Part shown: piece after piece, positions 43,253-50,892 of the stretch
How positions within the stretch are numbered: the first letter of the stretch is position 1
Layout: each line of letters opens with the position of its first letter
NCBI GenBank assembly: GCA_041656175.1
Contig: JBBAEA010000005.1
Location: 1-56,772 of the forward strand
Direction: 5' to 3'
DNA: 56,772 bases
DNA from: JBBAEA01 sp041656175
Lineage (GTDB): Bacteria > Myxococcota_A > Bradymonadia > UBA4248
The notes under the pieces: generated by a model
What the model was told of the DNA's origin: nothing
Database searches by the model: none
What the model saw: the letters and a program-made list of their open reading frames with translations, nothing else
Position numbers and translations under genes: made by a program

Positions 43253-45385
43253 ATGATGAAAATAACGATTACGCAGCTTATTCGGGCTTTGCTCTTTGCT
43301 ATTGCGCTCTTAGCCTTCTCGCAGACTGCCGCCGCCCTAACGGTGAACGACATTATTAATATGGCGAGCCAGAATATTGGGGAGGATGCCATTGTACAAA
43401 TTATTTTGCTTTCGGAAGCTATGGAGGCGCTTAACGACGAGGATCTACAGAGGCTGCGTAGTGCTGGCTTAGGGGATAAAACGATAGAAGCGATTAAGTC
43501 TAAGCAGGGTGCGGGAAAAGCAGAGTTAGCAACGAGTTCGGACGAAATTAGCGAAAGCGCGAAAGATAATGTTTTGCGGTCATATAGTGAGGAGCCAAGT
43601 CGTGAAATGGGTGGCGAGCTTGAGCAAACGACTTTGGAGAGTAGCCATGTCGTCGTGGAAGAAAGGGAAGTAAGCGTTGAAGAAAGCGTTGAAGAAAACG
43701 CTGACGATTCGCCAAAACGCGCAAATGGGTCAAATCTTACTGAACTCCATTCGCTGGAGTCTTTTGGGCTCGTACAGGTGGCTAAAAGCGGGAACCTTTC
43801 TGTGCTTTTGGAGAAGTTTTACGAAAGTGCTTATCAGAGCTTTCTGATCCATGCCGAGGTGCAAGCGAAATACGACAAACTCCAAGAGGAACACAAAATT
43901 TCCGTTATGGGTACCGAGTTATTGCCGGAGTTACAGCGTTTGCAAAAGCGGATCCCTAACGATCCCTTGCATGCACTAGCGGGGGCGCTGCGTATAGAGT
44001 CTGAGCACAATTTAGAAGCTGATTCCATGGCGCATGCTTTGCTAGATGCCATCGTGGGTTTGGCGGCAAATCGTTTAGGGCTGCATCATGTGGCTGCACA
44101 GCGATTGGAACGCGCTATGTGGTTTTCGCAGCCCGTGCACCACTTTGATGAGCTTTTCCTCGCTTACCAAGAAAGTGCGAAGGTTTCTGCACACGTACTA
44201 ACAGACGCCGAAAAAATACAAAATAGACAGAATTTTATATCTGATAAGCATGCTTCTTCCTTTATATATGCGATAGCGTACAGTTATGTTTATGGCCCCC
44301 ACAAGGACGAGGAAGCTGCTTTTGAGCTTTTAAGCAAAAATCTTGGCGAAGGTATTAACGCAGCGAAAGCGTTACTTTTAACGGCTTCACGTCGCATTTT
44401 GCCACCTCGAAATCAGTTTAAAACGGCGGCACTCGAGCTTGAGCAAGCGACGAGTATTCTAAAGAATCGCAAAGGCGATGAGGCTTTTCAACTCTTGAAT
44501 ATAGCGAATTTGAGTTTAGCGCGCATTATGCATGAGAATAGCGCGCATGAGCAGGCTCATGCCTTTTATGGAATGCTTTCGCCACGTAGCCATCATTTTA
44601 AGCGAGCGCGCCTCGAAGACGCTTGGACGCTCTACTTTGGGGGGCGCTACCCTGAAGCTATTGCAGCGACGCAAGTTTTTTACATTCCCGACTGGGAGAA
44701 GGACTATGTTCCAGAGCTGCACATTATTGAAGCGGCAGCGCTACTGAAGCTTTGCCAATATGATGCGGCTACTGCTGCTTTGGGGCGTTTTAAAGCAAAG
44801 TATTTGGGGAGCTTGCAAGCTTTACAGCGTTTTCTGGCGAGCACCAAAGCGACGGATTATGTTCAGCAATTGCTGGCTTTTACGCGCGATTCTGCGGCAA
44901 CACCACTAGATTCACGCATGTTTAGCGCGATTTTACAAGATTCACGTTTTTATCACGCGTATATGAAAAGCATGCATATGCGTAAGGAAGCAGAGACTTG
45001 CAGGAGCCTAGAAACGAGGAATACAGCGTTGAAGAGCTTGTGCGATGCTTATGCTGCAGATTTTACGCTGGCAAAAAGCGCGCTTGAAGAGTCGATCGCA
45101 GTCGCTCTCGACGCCGTAAAAGCCGAGATACTCGCCCTTGATATCACGGCGACGGAGTTGTCCATTGAGATCCAACTTGCGCTAAGAGCGGAGCAAGAGC
45201 GTTGTTTGCAGCTTACAGCGCAAGGTATGAGCTGCGAGGTCGCAAAGAGCGTTCCCGAGCAACCGTTTTTTATTACAGAAAACATTCAATACTGGAAATT
45301 TAATTCGGAGTTTTGGCGAGATGAGCTTCTTTCCTATTATAGTAGGGTGCCTTCTCTTTGTTCAGCTAGCGCAGTCAAACCATAG
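43253..45385 (+). CDS. Periplasmic TPR-rich protein, GltC-like
   Basis: ATG at 43253 (or 43256) gives a signal peptide (RALLFAIALLAFSQTAAA). Residues ~20-65 form a small helical domain (LTVNDIINMASQNIGEDAIV, LRSAGLGDKTIEAIKS) common at the start of deltaproteobacterial periplasmic proteins. A Glu/Ser-rich linker follows, then ~500 residues of TPR-like helical repeats (LLNIANLSLARIMHENSAHE, AWTLYFGGRYPEAIAATQVF, IIEAAALLKLCQYDAATAAL). The C-terminal ~120 residues are helical with paired cysteines. M. xanthus GltC is a periplasmic TPR protein of about 670 residues that works with the GltA/GltB barrels; gene order and size match. Inferred from context. Confidence 0.62.
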   Translation: MMKITITQLIRALLFAIALLAFSQTAAALTVNDIINMASQNIGEDAIVQIILLSEAMEALNDEDLQRLRSAGLGDKTIEAIKSKQGAGKAELATSSDEISESAKDNVLRSYSEEPSREMGGELEQTTLESSHVVVEEREVSVEESVEENADDSPKRANGSNLTELHSLESFGLVQVAKSGNLSVLLEKFYESAYQSFLIHAEVQAKYDKLQEEHKISVMGTELLPELQRLQKRIPNDPLHALAGALRIESEHNLEADSMAHALLDAIVGLAANRLGLHHVAAQRLERAMWFSQPVHHFDELFLAYQESAKVSAHVLTDAEKIQNRQNFISDKHASSFIYAIAYSYVYGPHKDEEAAFELLSKNLGEGINAAKALLLTASRRILPPRNQFKTAALELEQATSILKNRKGDEAFQLLNIANLSLARIMHENSAHEQAHAFYGMLSPRSHHFKRARLEDAWTLYFGGRYPEAIAATQVFYIPDWEKDYVPELHIIEAAALLKLCQYDAATAALGRFKAKYLGSLQALQRFLASTKATDYVQQLLAFTRDSAATPLDSRMFSAILQDSRFYHAYMKSMHMRKEAETCRSLETRNTALKSLCDAYAADFTLAKSALEESIAVALDAVKAEILALDITATELSIEIQLALRAEQERCLQLTAQGMSCEVAKSVPEQPFFITENIQYWKFNSEFWRDELLSYYSRVPSLCSASAVKP

Positions 45386-45441
45386 TGAATAACGTTATTA
45401 CTGATGTACTAACGGCATTTTAAATACGAGAAAGCAATACG

Positions 45442-47418
45442 ATGTCTGATTTTATTAGTTCTATTTGTGATGGCATAACCGAAGAGTTACCGATGTACCC
45501 CGATATGGATCCTGCTATAGCGCGGGCTCCAAAACGCGTACATCACCTTAATGAGTCGGAGCAAGAGCTGGCTTTAATGAATGCTCTTCGCTATTTTTCA
45601 AAATCTTTACACGCGGTGTTAAAAGAGGAGTTTTTGGCCGAACTTCGCAATGAGGGACACATCAGTATGCACAGGTATAGGCCAAAGCATCGAATGCGAG
45701 CTCGCGATCTTGCGGAGTATCCGGCAAAGTCGCGCGCTGCGGCTGCCATCATGATGATGATCCAAAACAACCTAGATCCCGATGTTGCGCAGTTTCCCTA
45801 TGATTTGGTGTGCTACGGTGGCAACGGCGCGGTGTTTCAGAATTGGGCGCAATACCGCTTAACGATGCGCTACTTATCCATGATGGATGATGCACAAACG
45901 CTGGTGCTGTACTCGGGTCATCCACTAGGGCTCTTTCCTTCCTCGGAGGCTGCGCCGCGCGTCGTACTTACCAATGGCATGATGATTCCCAACTACAGCA
46001 GACGCGAGGATTATTTGCGTGCCAATGCTTTGGGGGTCACTTCGTATGGGCAGATGACGGCGGGGAGCTTTATGTACATAGGCCCGCAAGGCATCGTGCA
46101 TGGTACGACTTTGACCTTGCTCAACGCTGCGCGGCGCTATTTGGGAGCGGAGGGGAACGACGCATTGGCGGGACGCGTCTTTGTAAGCTCTGGCTTGGGT
46201 GGTATGAGTGGTGCGCAGGCTAAGGCGAGTGTTATTGCGGGGGCAATTGGTGTAGTGGCCGAAGTCGACGCGAGGGCGCTAAAAAGACGTTATGAGCAAG
46301 CCTGGGTCGAAGAATATTCTGATAATCTTGACGAAATAGCGATAAAAGTCGAACAGGCGCGTAGAGAGAAGCGTGCTTGCTCGATCGCGTATCACGGCAA
46401 TATCGTGGATTTATGGGAGTTTTTCCTAAAACACGATGTGGCTGTTGATTTGGGTAGCGATCAAACGTCGCTGCACAATCCGTTTGGTGGCGGTTATTTC
46501 CCGGTGGGTATGGGTTTTGAGGAGAGTTTGCTGCTCTTGTCGCAAGATCCCGATGCCTTCAAGCGGCGAGTGGAGGAATCTCTTTGCAGGCATTGGGAGG
46601 CTATTGAAGGGCATAGGAAGCGCGGGATGCATTTTTGGGATTATGGCAACGCGTTCTTGCTAGAGGCTTCAAGGGCTGGAGCAAGCGGAATATTGCGTGC
46701 GGATGGGAGCTTTAGCTGTCCATCTTACGTTGAAGACATTATGGGACCGCTGTGTTTTGACTACGGTTTTGGTCCGTTTCGTTGGGTTTGCTGTTCGCAG
46801 AGTGATGAGGATTTACGCGTTTGCGATGAATTGGCGGCAAAGTGCTTAGAAGAACAAGAAACGCAGAGTGCGCATGTGCAACAGCAGCTTAAGGACAATA
46901 TTCGCTGGATACGTCAAGCTCAAGCCAATAATTTGGTGGTAGGCTCAAAGGCGAGAATATTGTACGCCGATCGCGCGGGTCGCATAAATATTGCGCGCGC
47001 GTTTAATGAAGCGATTGCTACGGGTAGACTACAGGGCTACGTCGTACTCGGTCGCGATCACCACGATGTTTCGGGGACAGACTCGCCGTATCGTGAAACG
47101 GCGAATATTCGCGATGGAAGCGCATTTTGCGCTGATATGTCGGTACATAACTTCATTGGCGACGCGATTCGCGGTGCAACGTGGGTTTCGCTGCATAACG
47201 GTGGCGGTGTTGGTTGGGGCGAATCGATAAACGGTGGTTTTGGTATGTTACTCGATGGGAGCGCAGAAGCTATTTCGAAGGCTGAAGCGATGCTTTCGTG
47301 GGACGTTTGCAATGGCTTGAGCCGCAGAGCTTGGGCGCGCAACGCTGGGGCTATTGAGGCGATCAAAGACGCTATGGCTAGTGACTCACGACTTCTTGTG
47401 ACTCTGCCCCAAAGTTAA
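45442..47418 (+). CDS. hutU: Urocanate hydratase (urocanase)
   Basis: Second step of histidine degradation: urocanate to 4-imidazolone-5-propionate, with tightly bound NAD+. Visible family blocks: CYGGNGAVFQNWAQYRLTMR, TNGMMIPNYSRREDYLRANA, YGQMTAGSFMYIGPQGIVHG, the NAD-binding FVSSGLGGMSGAQAKAS (near 250), ITYHGN-like SIAYHGNIVDLWE, and LGSDQTSLHNPFGGGYFPVG. Near the C-terminus are GRDHHDVSGTDSPYRET and the WVSLHNGGGVGWG loop. At 658 residues it belongs to the longer urocanase class, ~100 residues more than the ~555-residue enterobacterial enzyme. GAGAAAG precedes ATG at 45442. No hutH, hutI or formimidoyl-transfer gene is nearby. Confidence 0.95.
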   Translation: MSDFISSICDGITEELPMYPDMDPAIARAPKRVHHLNESEQELALMNALRYFSKSLHAVLKEEFLAELRNEGHISMHRYRPKHRMRARDLAEYPAKSRAAAAIMMMIQNNLDPDVAQFPYDLVCYGGNGAVFQNWAQYRLTMRYLSMMDDAQTLVLYSGHPLGLFPSSEAAPRVVLTNGMMIPNYSRREDYLRANALGVTSYGQMTAGSFMYIGPQGIVHGTTLTLLNAARRYLGAEGNDALAGRVFVSSGLGGMSGAQAKASVIAGAIGVVAEVDARALKRRYEQAWVEEYSDNLDEIAIKVEQARREKRACSIAYHGNIVDLWEFFLKHDVAVDLGSDQTSLHNPFGGGYFPVGMGFEESLLLLSQDPDAFKRRVEESLCRHWEAIEGHRKRGMHFWDYGNAFLLEASRAGASGILRADGSFSCPSYVEDIMGPLCFDYGFGPFRWVCCSQSDEDLRVCDELAAKCLEEQETQSAHVQQQLKDNIRWIRQAQANNLVVGSKARILYADRAGRINIARAFNEAIATGRLQGYVVLGRDHHDVSGTDSPYRETANIRDGSAFCADMSVHNFIGDAIRGATWVSLHNGGGVGWGESINGGFGMLLDGSAEAISKAEAMLSWDVCNGLSRRAWARNAGAIEAIKDAMASDSRLLVTLPQS

Positions 47419-47661
47419 AGCGATCTTGCGCGTTTTGGCAAAGAGTGAGTTTTTGCTTCGGAGCAAAGCTCTCTATATCTTGTGCTAGCCGTTGATTGCT
47501 TGGTTTTGTATGAATTAGAGCTTTTTAAGCAATAAATATCGACATTTTGCGTATGTTAACTATAGCGGAACCTTGGCATTGCTTAGGATTCGTTAAGCGC
47601 TGATTGTGCAATTAGGGCTTGAATTTTGGCCTAATCTGTACTTATTTGTTTTAAACGTGGA

Positions 47662-47810
47662 GGGGGGGGGGGAGCGCAAGATCACCTGAGTGAGCGGCGC
47701 CTGAGCGCATTTTATGCGTTGGATGCGCGTATTGAGCGCATACAACGCATAAAATAACGCGCGAAGCCGCCGAACACGAAGGAAGCTTGCGCGTAGGGGG
47801 CTGTGCCCCC
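47662..47810 (+). repeat. Family A hairpin element, copy A10
   Basis: Basal stem GCGCAAG/CTTGCGC; apical hairpin ATGCGC-GTATTGA-GCGCAT on a GCATTTTATGCGTT/AACGCATAAAAT arm. The left G-run is unusually long (twelve Gs). It lies in the gap 47419-47933, where no gene is visible. Confidence 0.85.
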
Positions 47811-47933
47811 AGCAGAGGGATAGAACGGAAAAGTTTGGCCTTGAGCCAAGTCTTAGCGCGCAGATTGACATCTGCGCTCGAATGCGCCAAAATCGTTGAT
47901 GGACGGCGGGGTGTATAGATTTAGGAGCATGAA

Positions 47934-48983
47934 ATGAAACGCGAGAGCTTAGTTTTGTGGCTTTTTGGCATAGCAGCAGCTTTAATTTTGGGTGCATGTA
48001 CCACCGAATTTGACCATGACGCGTACCGTGCGGACGCGGTGGTGCTGGAAATTGGCGTAGTTACGAGTGATGAGTTGTACCCCACAGCGGGTGACGAAAT
48101 CGACTGGAAGATGCTGTTTGTGCCCAGCCCAGGCGACTTAACGGTAACCACTTTTTGGGACACAGCGAAGGAAATTTTTGCGGTCGAAGTGGGCGTGTAC
48201 GACCGTTTCGGTATACCCATCAAGGTGGTGGGGCGGCCCAGCGCGGCGAGTTCGTACGAGTTTTCGGTGTTTTTACCGGAGTCGGGGCTTCATTATATAA
48301 AATTAAGGGCTGAGAGCGGACAGTCGATTTATTCCTTAAACACGTCGTTTGTGCAGAATTACGAAGGATTTGAAGCATCATCGACGGTGCCACGCTTTGA
48401 AGTTTACAGTGATTTCGGCGAGGAAGAGGCGAAAGTGGATGTACAAGAAGCAACGCAGTCGCCGGGGGTGGCTGGAGGCTTGATGCCTGCGCCTGGTGGT
48501 GGTGTTGCGCTACCTGTGGCAGGGGAGGGAGGTGTTGCCTTGCCTACGGCAGCTTCGGGTGGGATAGCCTCGCCGGGAGCGCAAAGTGCTGGCCCCACGA
48601 TTGTGGCGCCAGCAGGTGGTGGAGCGACTTATGTAGCGCCGCAGCCAATAAAGGTCATCGACACGAAGGCGCCAGTCGCTAGCACTGAGAAACCGAGGAT
48701 TAAGCCGATAGTTGGCGATATAAAGGGGCCACATGTGAAGATTGAGGCTAGCGCTTTGTTGGTAACGTCTACAAAGACTGGAGCGCGTATCAAGCTGTCG
48801 GCAGGTCGACGTCAAGGTGTGCGCGAGGGGGCAGTTGGTGATATTTATGTAGATGGCGCCATACTTGAGGGGGGGCGTTTTAAGATGGAAAAAGTGAATG
48901 AAGATAACTGCTTTGTTCTCAGCAATGCTCCCGCGCATGAGGTTAAAAAGGCTAGCAGTTTTGTCATTAAGTCACCGAATTGA
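47934..48983 (+). CDS. Lipoprotein with PPC-like domain and Gly/Ala/Pro linker (operon gene 1 of 3)
   Basis: Lipoprotein signal LWLFGIAAALILGAC (lipobox Cys near 22). Residues ~35-140 resemble a bacterial pre-peptidase C-terminal (PPC) beta domain: GDEIDWKMLFVPSPGDLTVT, VEVGVYDRFG, YEFSVFLPESGLHYIKLRAE. A long low-complexity Gly/Ala/Pro linker follows (~180-235). The C-terminal ~85 residues form a small beta domain with IKLSAGRRQGVREGAVGDIY. Its stop overlaps the next frame, whose preferred ATG is at 49004. AGGAGC precedes ATG at 47934. Function unknown; a PPC plus linker plus small barrel suggests an envelope-surface protein. Confidence 0.65.
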   Translation: MKRESLVLWLFGIAAALILGACTTEFDHDAYRADAVVLEIGVVTSDELYPTAGDEIDWKMLFVPSPGDLTVTTFWDTAKEIFAVEVGVYDRFGIPIKVVGRPSAASSYEFSVFLPESGLHYIKLRAESGQSIYSLNTSFVQNYEGFEASSTVPRFEVYSDFGEEEAKVDVQEATQSPGVAGGLMPAPGGGVALPVAGEGGVALPTAASGGIASPGAQSAGPTIVAPAGGGATYVAPQPIKVIDTKAPVASTEKPRIKPIVGDIKGPHVKIEASALLVTSTKTGARIKLSAGRRQGVREGAVGDIYVDGAILEGGRFKMEKVNEDNCFVLSNAPAHEVKKASSFVIKSPN

Positions 48984-49003
48984 TTTTGTTATGGGAGGTA
49001 TCC

Positions 49004-49846
49004 ATGCGGCGTAATTTTGTAAGTTTAAGCATCATTTTATTCATCGTTATTCTTGTGGGCTGCAAGCCTGACACCATAGCCTATAACTCCAATACAGGTC
49101 ACGACGGATCGCGAGACTCGGCGACGCAGCTACTCATTAATAGCCCGCGAACCGATAGTATTTCTGCGCCTGAGGGCGATAATGAGGACTGGTATTTTTT
49201 CGTGCCACAAGAAGAGGGGCTTATTACCCTATCGCTCAATATCGATAAGCCAGCAGAAATGGAGGGACAGATTTTATTGCTCGACGCATTTGGGCAAAAT
49301 TTGAATACGATGGGTTTGTCCAAAGGGCAAAGCTTATACGAGTTCCCAAGTTTTAGCGTAAAACCCGATCGTTATTTTGTTGCTCTCAAGTGTACTGCAG
49401 GTTCTTCACCATACACGATAAGGGCATCATTTAGTTTGCCACCGCCACCGCCGCCTGTTGAGGAACCACCCGAAATCGAGCCCGAACCGAGTAAGCGCTG
49501 TGTTCCGATTAGTCGCTGCAATCCCAAGCGTGGTGATCGCTGCTGTAGGCCAAAAGAGACAAAGCCTGTTGAAAGCGAGGATGAGACGGTTATTCCGGCG
49601 ACGGCTAAGACGGTGATTGGTACTATTGTTTTGGTAACGCCGCGCGAGGATGCGCTAGCGGATATCAAGATTAACGGCATTGGTAAGCGAAACGGTGTGC
49701 GCCCAGGGGCTAAGGCGGTGCTTAGGGGGTTGAAGCGAAAAGTTTCGATTTACGCCTGTCAAACGACTTATTGCAACGCGACCGTAAAGGCGACTTCGGC
49801 GGATCTCGACCGTTACGATAAGGTAGAGGTTGTACTCGATGAATAG
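49004..49846 (+). CDS. Lipoprotein with PPC-like domain (operon gene 2 of 3)
   Basis: The frame starts at 48980, but ATG at 49004 has GGGAGG six bases before it and gives a clean lipoprotein signal (FVSLSIILFIVILVGC). A PPC-type domain follows: DGSRDSATQLLINSP, DNEDWYFFVPQEEGLITLSL, PDRYFVALKC. Then a proline-rich linker (PPPPPPVEEPP), two Cys pairs (RCVPISRCNPKRGDRCC) and a C-terminal small barrel with IKINGIGKRNGVRPGAKAVL, like the end of gene 1. Genes 1 and 2 therefore share domain architecture and are probably related by duplication. The last codons overlap the start of gene 3 by 8 bases. Confidence 0.7.
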   Translation: MRRNFVSLSIILFIVILVGCKPDTIAYNSNTGHDGSRDSATQLLINSPRTDSISAPEGDNEDWYFFVPQEEGLITLSLNIDKPAEMEGQILLLDAFGQNLNTMGLSKGQSLYEFPSFSVKPDRYFVALKCTAGSSPYTIRASFSLPPPPPPVEEPPEIEPEPSKRCVPISRCNPKRGDRCCRPKETKPVESEDETVIPATAKTVIGTIVLVTPREDALADIKINGIGKRNGVRPGAKAVLRGLKRKVSIYACQTTYCNATVKATSADLDRYDKVEVVLDE

Positions 49847-50834
49847 GGCGCTTTTATTGCGACTACTAGCCCTCGGCCTTTTGGCCGCAGGGCTTAGTTA
49901 TTCCTGCAAAACGAAAACGGCGAACAGGGAAGTGCTTGAGCAAGCCAGTGAGATAGCGGAGTATTTGTGTAAATATTCCAACGGCGGTTTTCCTGCATGG
50001 TTTCTTGCAGATGAAATGAAGCCATACCTTAGCGATGGCGAATATCTTGCGATGAAAAGCGTAGCCCAGGAGATGCTCGCTGGCTTAAGTGAGGATATGC
50101 AAAACAGGGAACTGGCGATTTCGCAGTTTTTGCGTGAGAACACGCATTGTGTGCTCATGGAATCAAGCAGCCCGGATGAAGATACGCGAATTTTCCACTT
50201 TAAGCAGAGAATTCCGCAGTTATCGGCACCAGCGAATCCGAGCGATCCGAGCGTGCAGGCGTGGCTTAGCGCGCTGCGTTCAGCGCAAGTGGAGGCTTAC
50301 AACGAACAGACGGCGAGTCTGGTGTTGGAGCGTAGCGGTGGAGGGTGGAAAGTTCGTAGTTTTTTGCAAGATAGCTATGCAAAGCCTATAAAGGCTTTAA
50401 AAAAGAGAAGAACAATTGATGATTTGTGCAAATCACGGAATTTTGAATCAGCTCTAACGCTAGCGACGCAGTTGTGCAGTGAACTTGAAGATTGCGGTGT
50501 AGATATCGCTGATATTAGATCCGAAGCCGCGCGTAGCGAACAGGCGCGTCGTTATGAGCTTGAGCTTAAAGTGGTGAAGACGCATACACTAGCGGCATCA
50601 AGCGATAAGCTTTTCTGCGTGGTGGAGTTTCTTATTCATAATGAGGGGGAGCGCGATATTCGCGAGCTTTGGCTGGAGGGGGTGGGCGTCGAGGCTCAGA
50701 GTTGTTTGGTGCAGGATCGTTTGTCGCTTGCGCAGGGTTCTCCGCTAGTGCTTAGGGGAGGAGAAAAAAAAGCAGGCTTTTGTCGTGTGCAAAAACCTGC
50801 TTCGCAATACAGAGTACTCGATCTACTTTTTTAA
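49839..50834 (+). CDS. Lipoprotein of unknown function (operon gene 3 of 3)
   Basis: ATG at 49839 overlaps the previous stop by 8 bases (GATGAATAG), indicating translational coupling; the frame's earlier ATG at 49830 is less likely. Signal LRLLALGLLAAGLSYSC. The mature ~310 residues have an NTF2- or Smr-like alpha/beta N-terminal part (YLCKYSNGGFPAWFLADEMK, LERSGGGWKVRSFLQ) and a C-terminal beta domain (LFCVVEFLIHNEGERDIREL). Six or more cysteines. I do not recognise the family; it ends just before a bidirectional terminator. Confidence 0.6.
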   Translation: MNRALLLRLLALGLLAAGLSYSCKTKTANREVLEQASEIAEYLCKYSNGGFPAWFLADEMKPYLSDGEYLAMKSVAQEMLAGLSEDMQNRELAISQFLRENTHCVLMESSSPDEDTRIFHFKQRIPQLSAPANPSDPSVQAWLSALRSAQVEAYNEQTASLVLERSGGGWKVRSFLQDSYAKPIKALKKRRTIDDLCKSRNFESALTLATQLCSELEDCGVDIADIRSEAARSEQARRYELELKVVKTHTLAASSDKLFCVVEFLIHNEGERDIRELWLEGVGVEAQSCLVQDRLSLAQGSPLVLRGGEKKAGFCRVQKPASQYRVLDLLF

Positions 50835-50849
50835 TGCGTTTACTTCTGC

Positions 50850-50881
50850 AAAGCAGCCGAAAGCAAAGTCGGCTGCTTTTT
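50850..50881. terminator. Bidirectional terminator between convergent genes
   Basis: AAAGCAGCCGA-AAGCAAAG-TCGGCTGCTTTTT, 11-bp stem with a T-run on the plus strand and an A-run giving a T-run on the minus strand. It separates the three-lipoprotein operon (+) from the PLP enzyme gene (-). Confidence 0.88.
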
Positions 50882-50892
50882 CGCATGAAGAA

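Noticed and set aside
1737..47810. Family A elements considered as retron or group II intron remnants
   Set aside because: No reverse transcriptase gene or intron domain V/VI pattern is visible; structure is a simple long hairpin.
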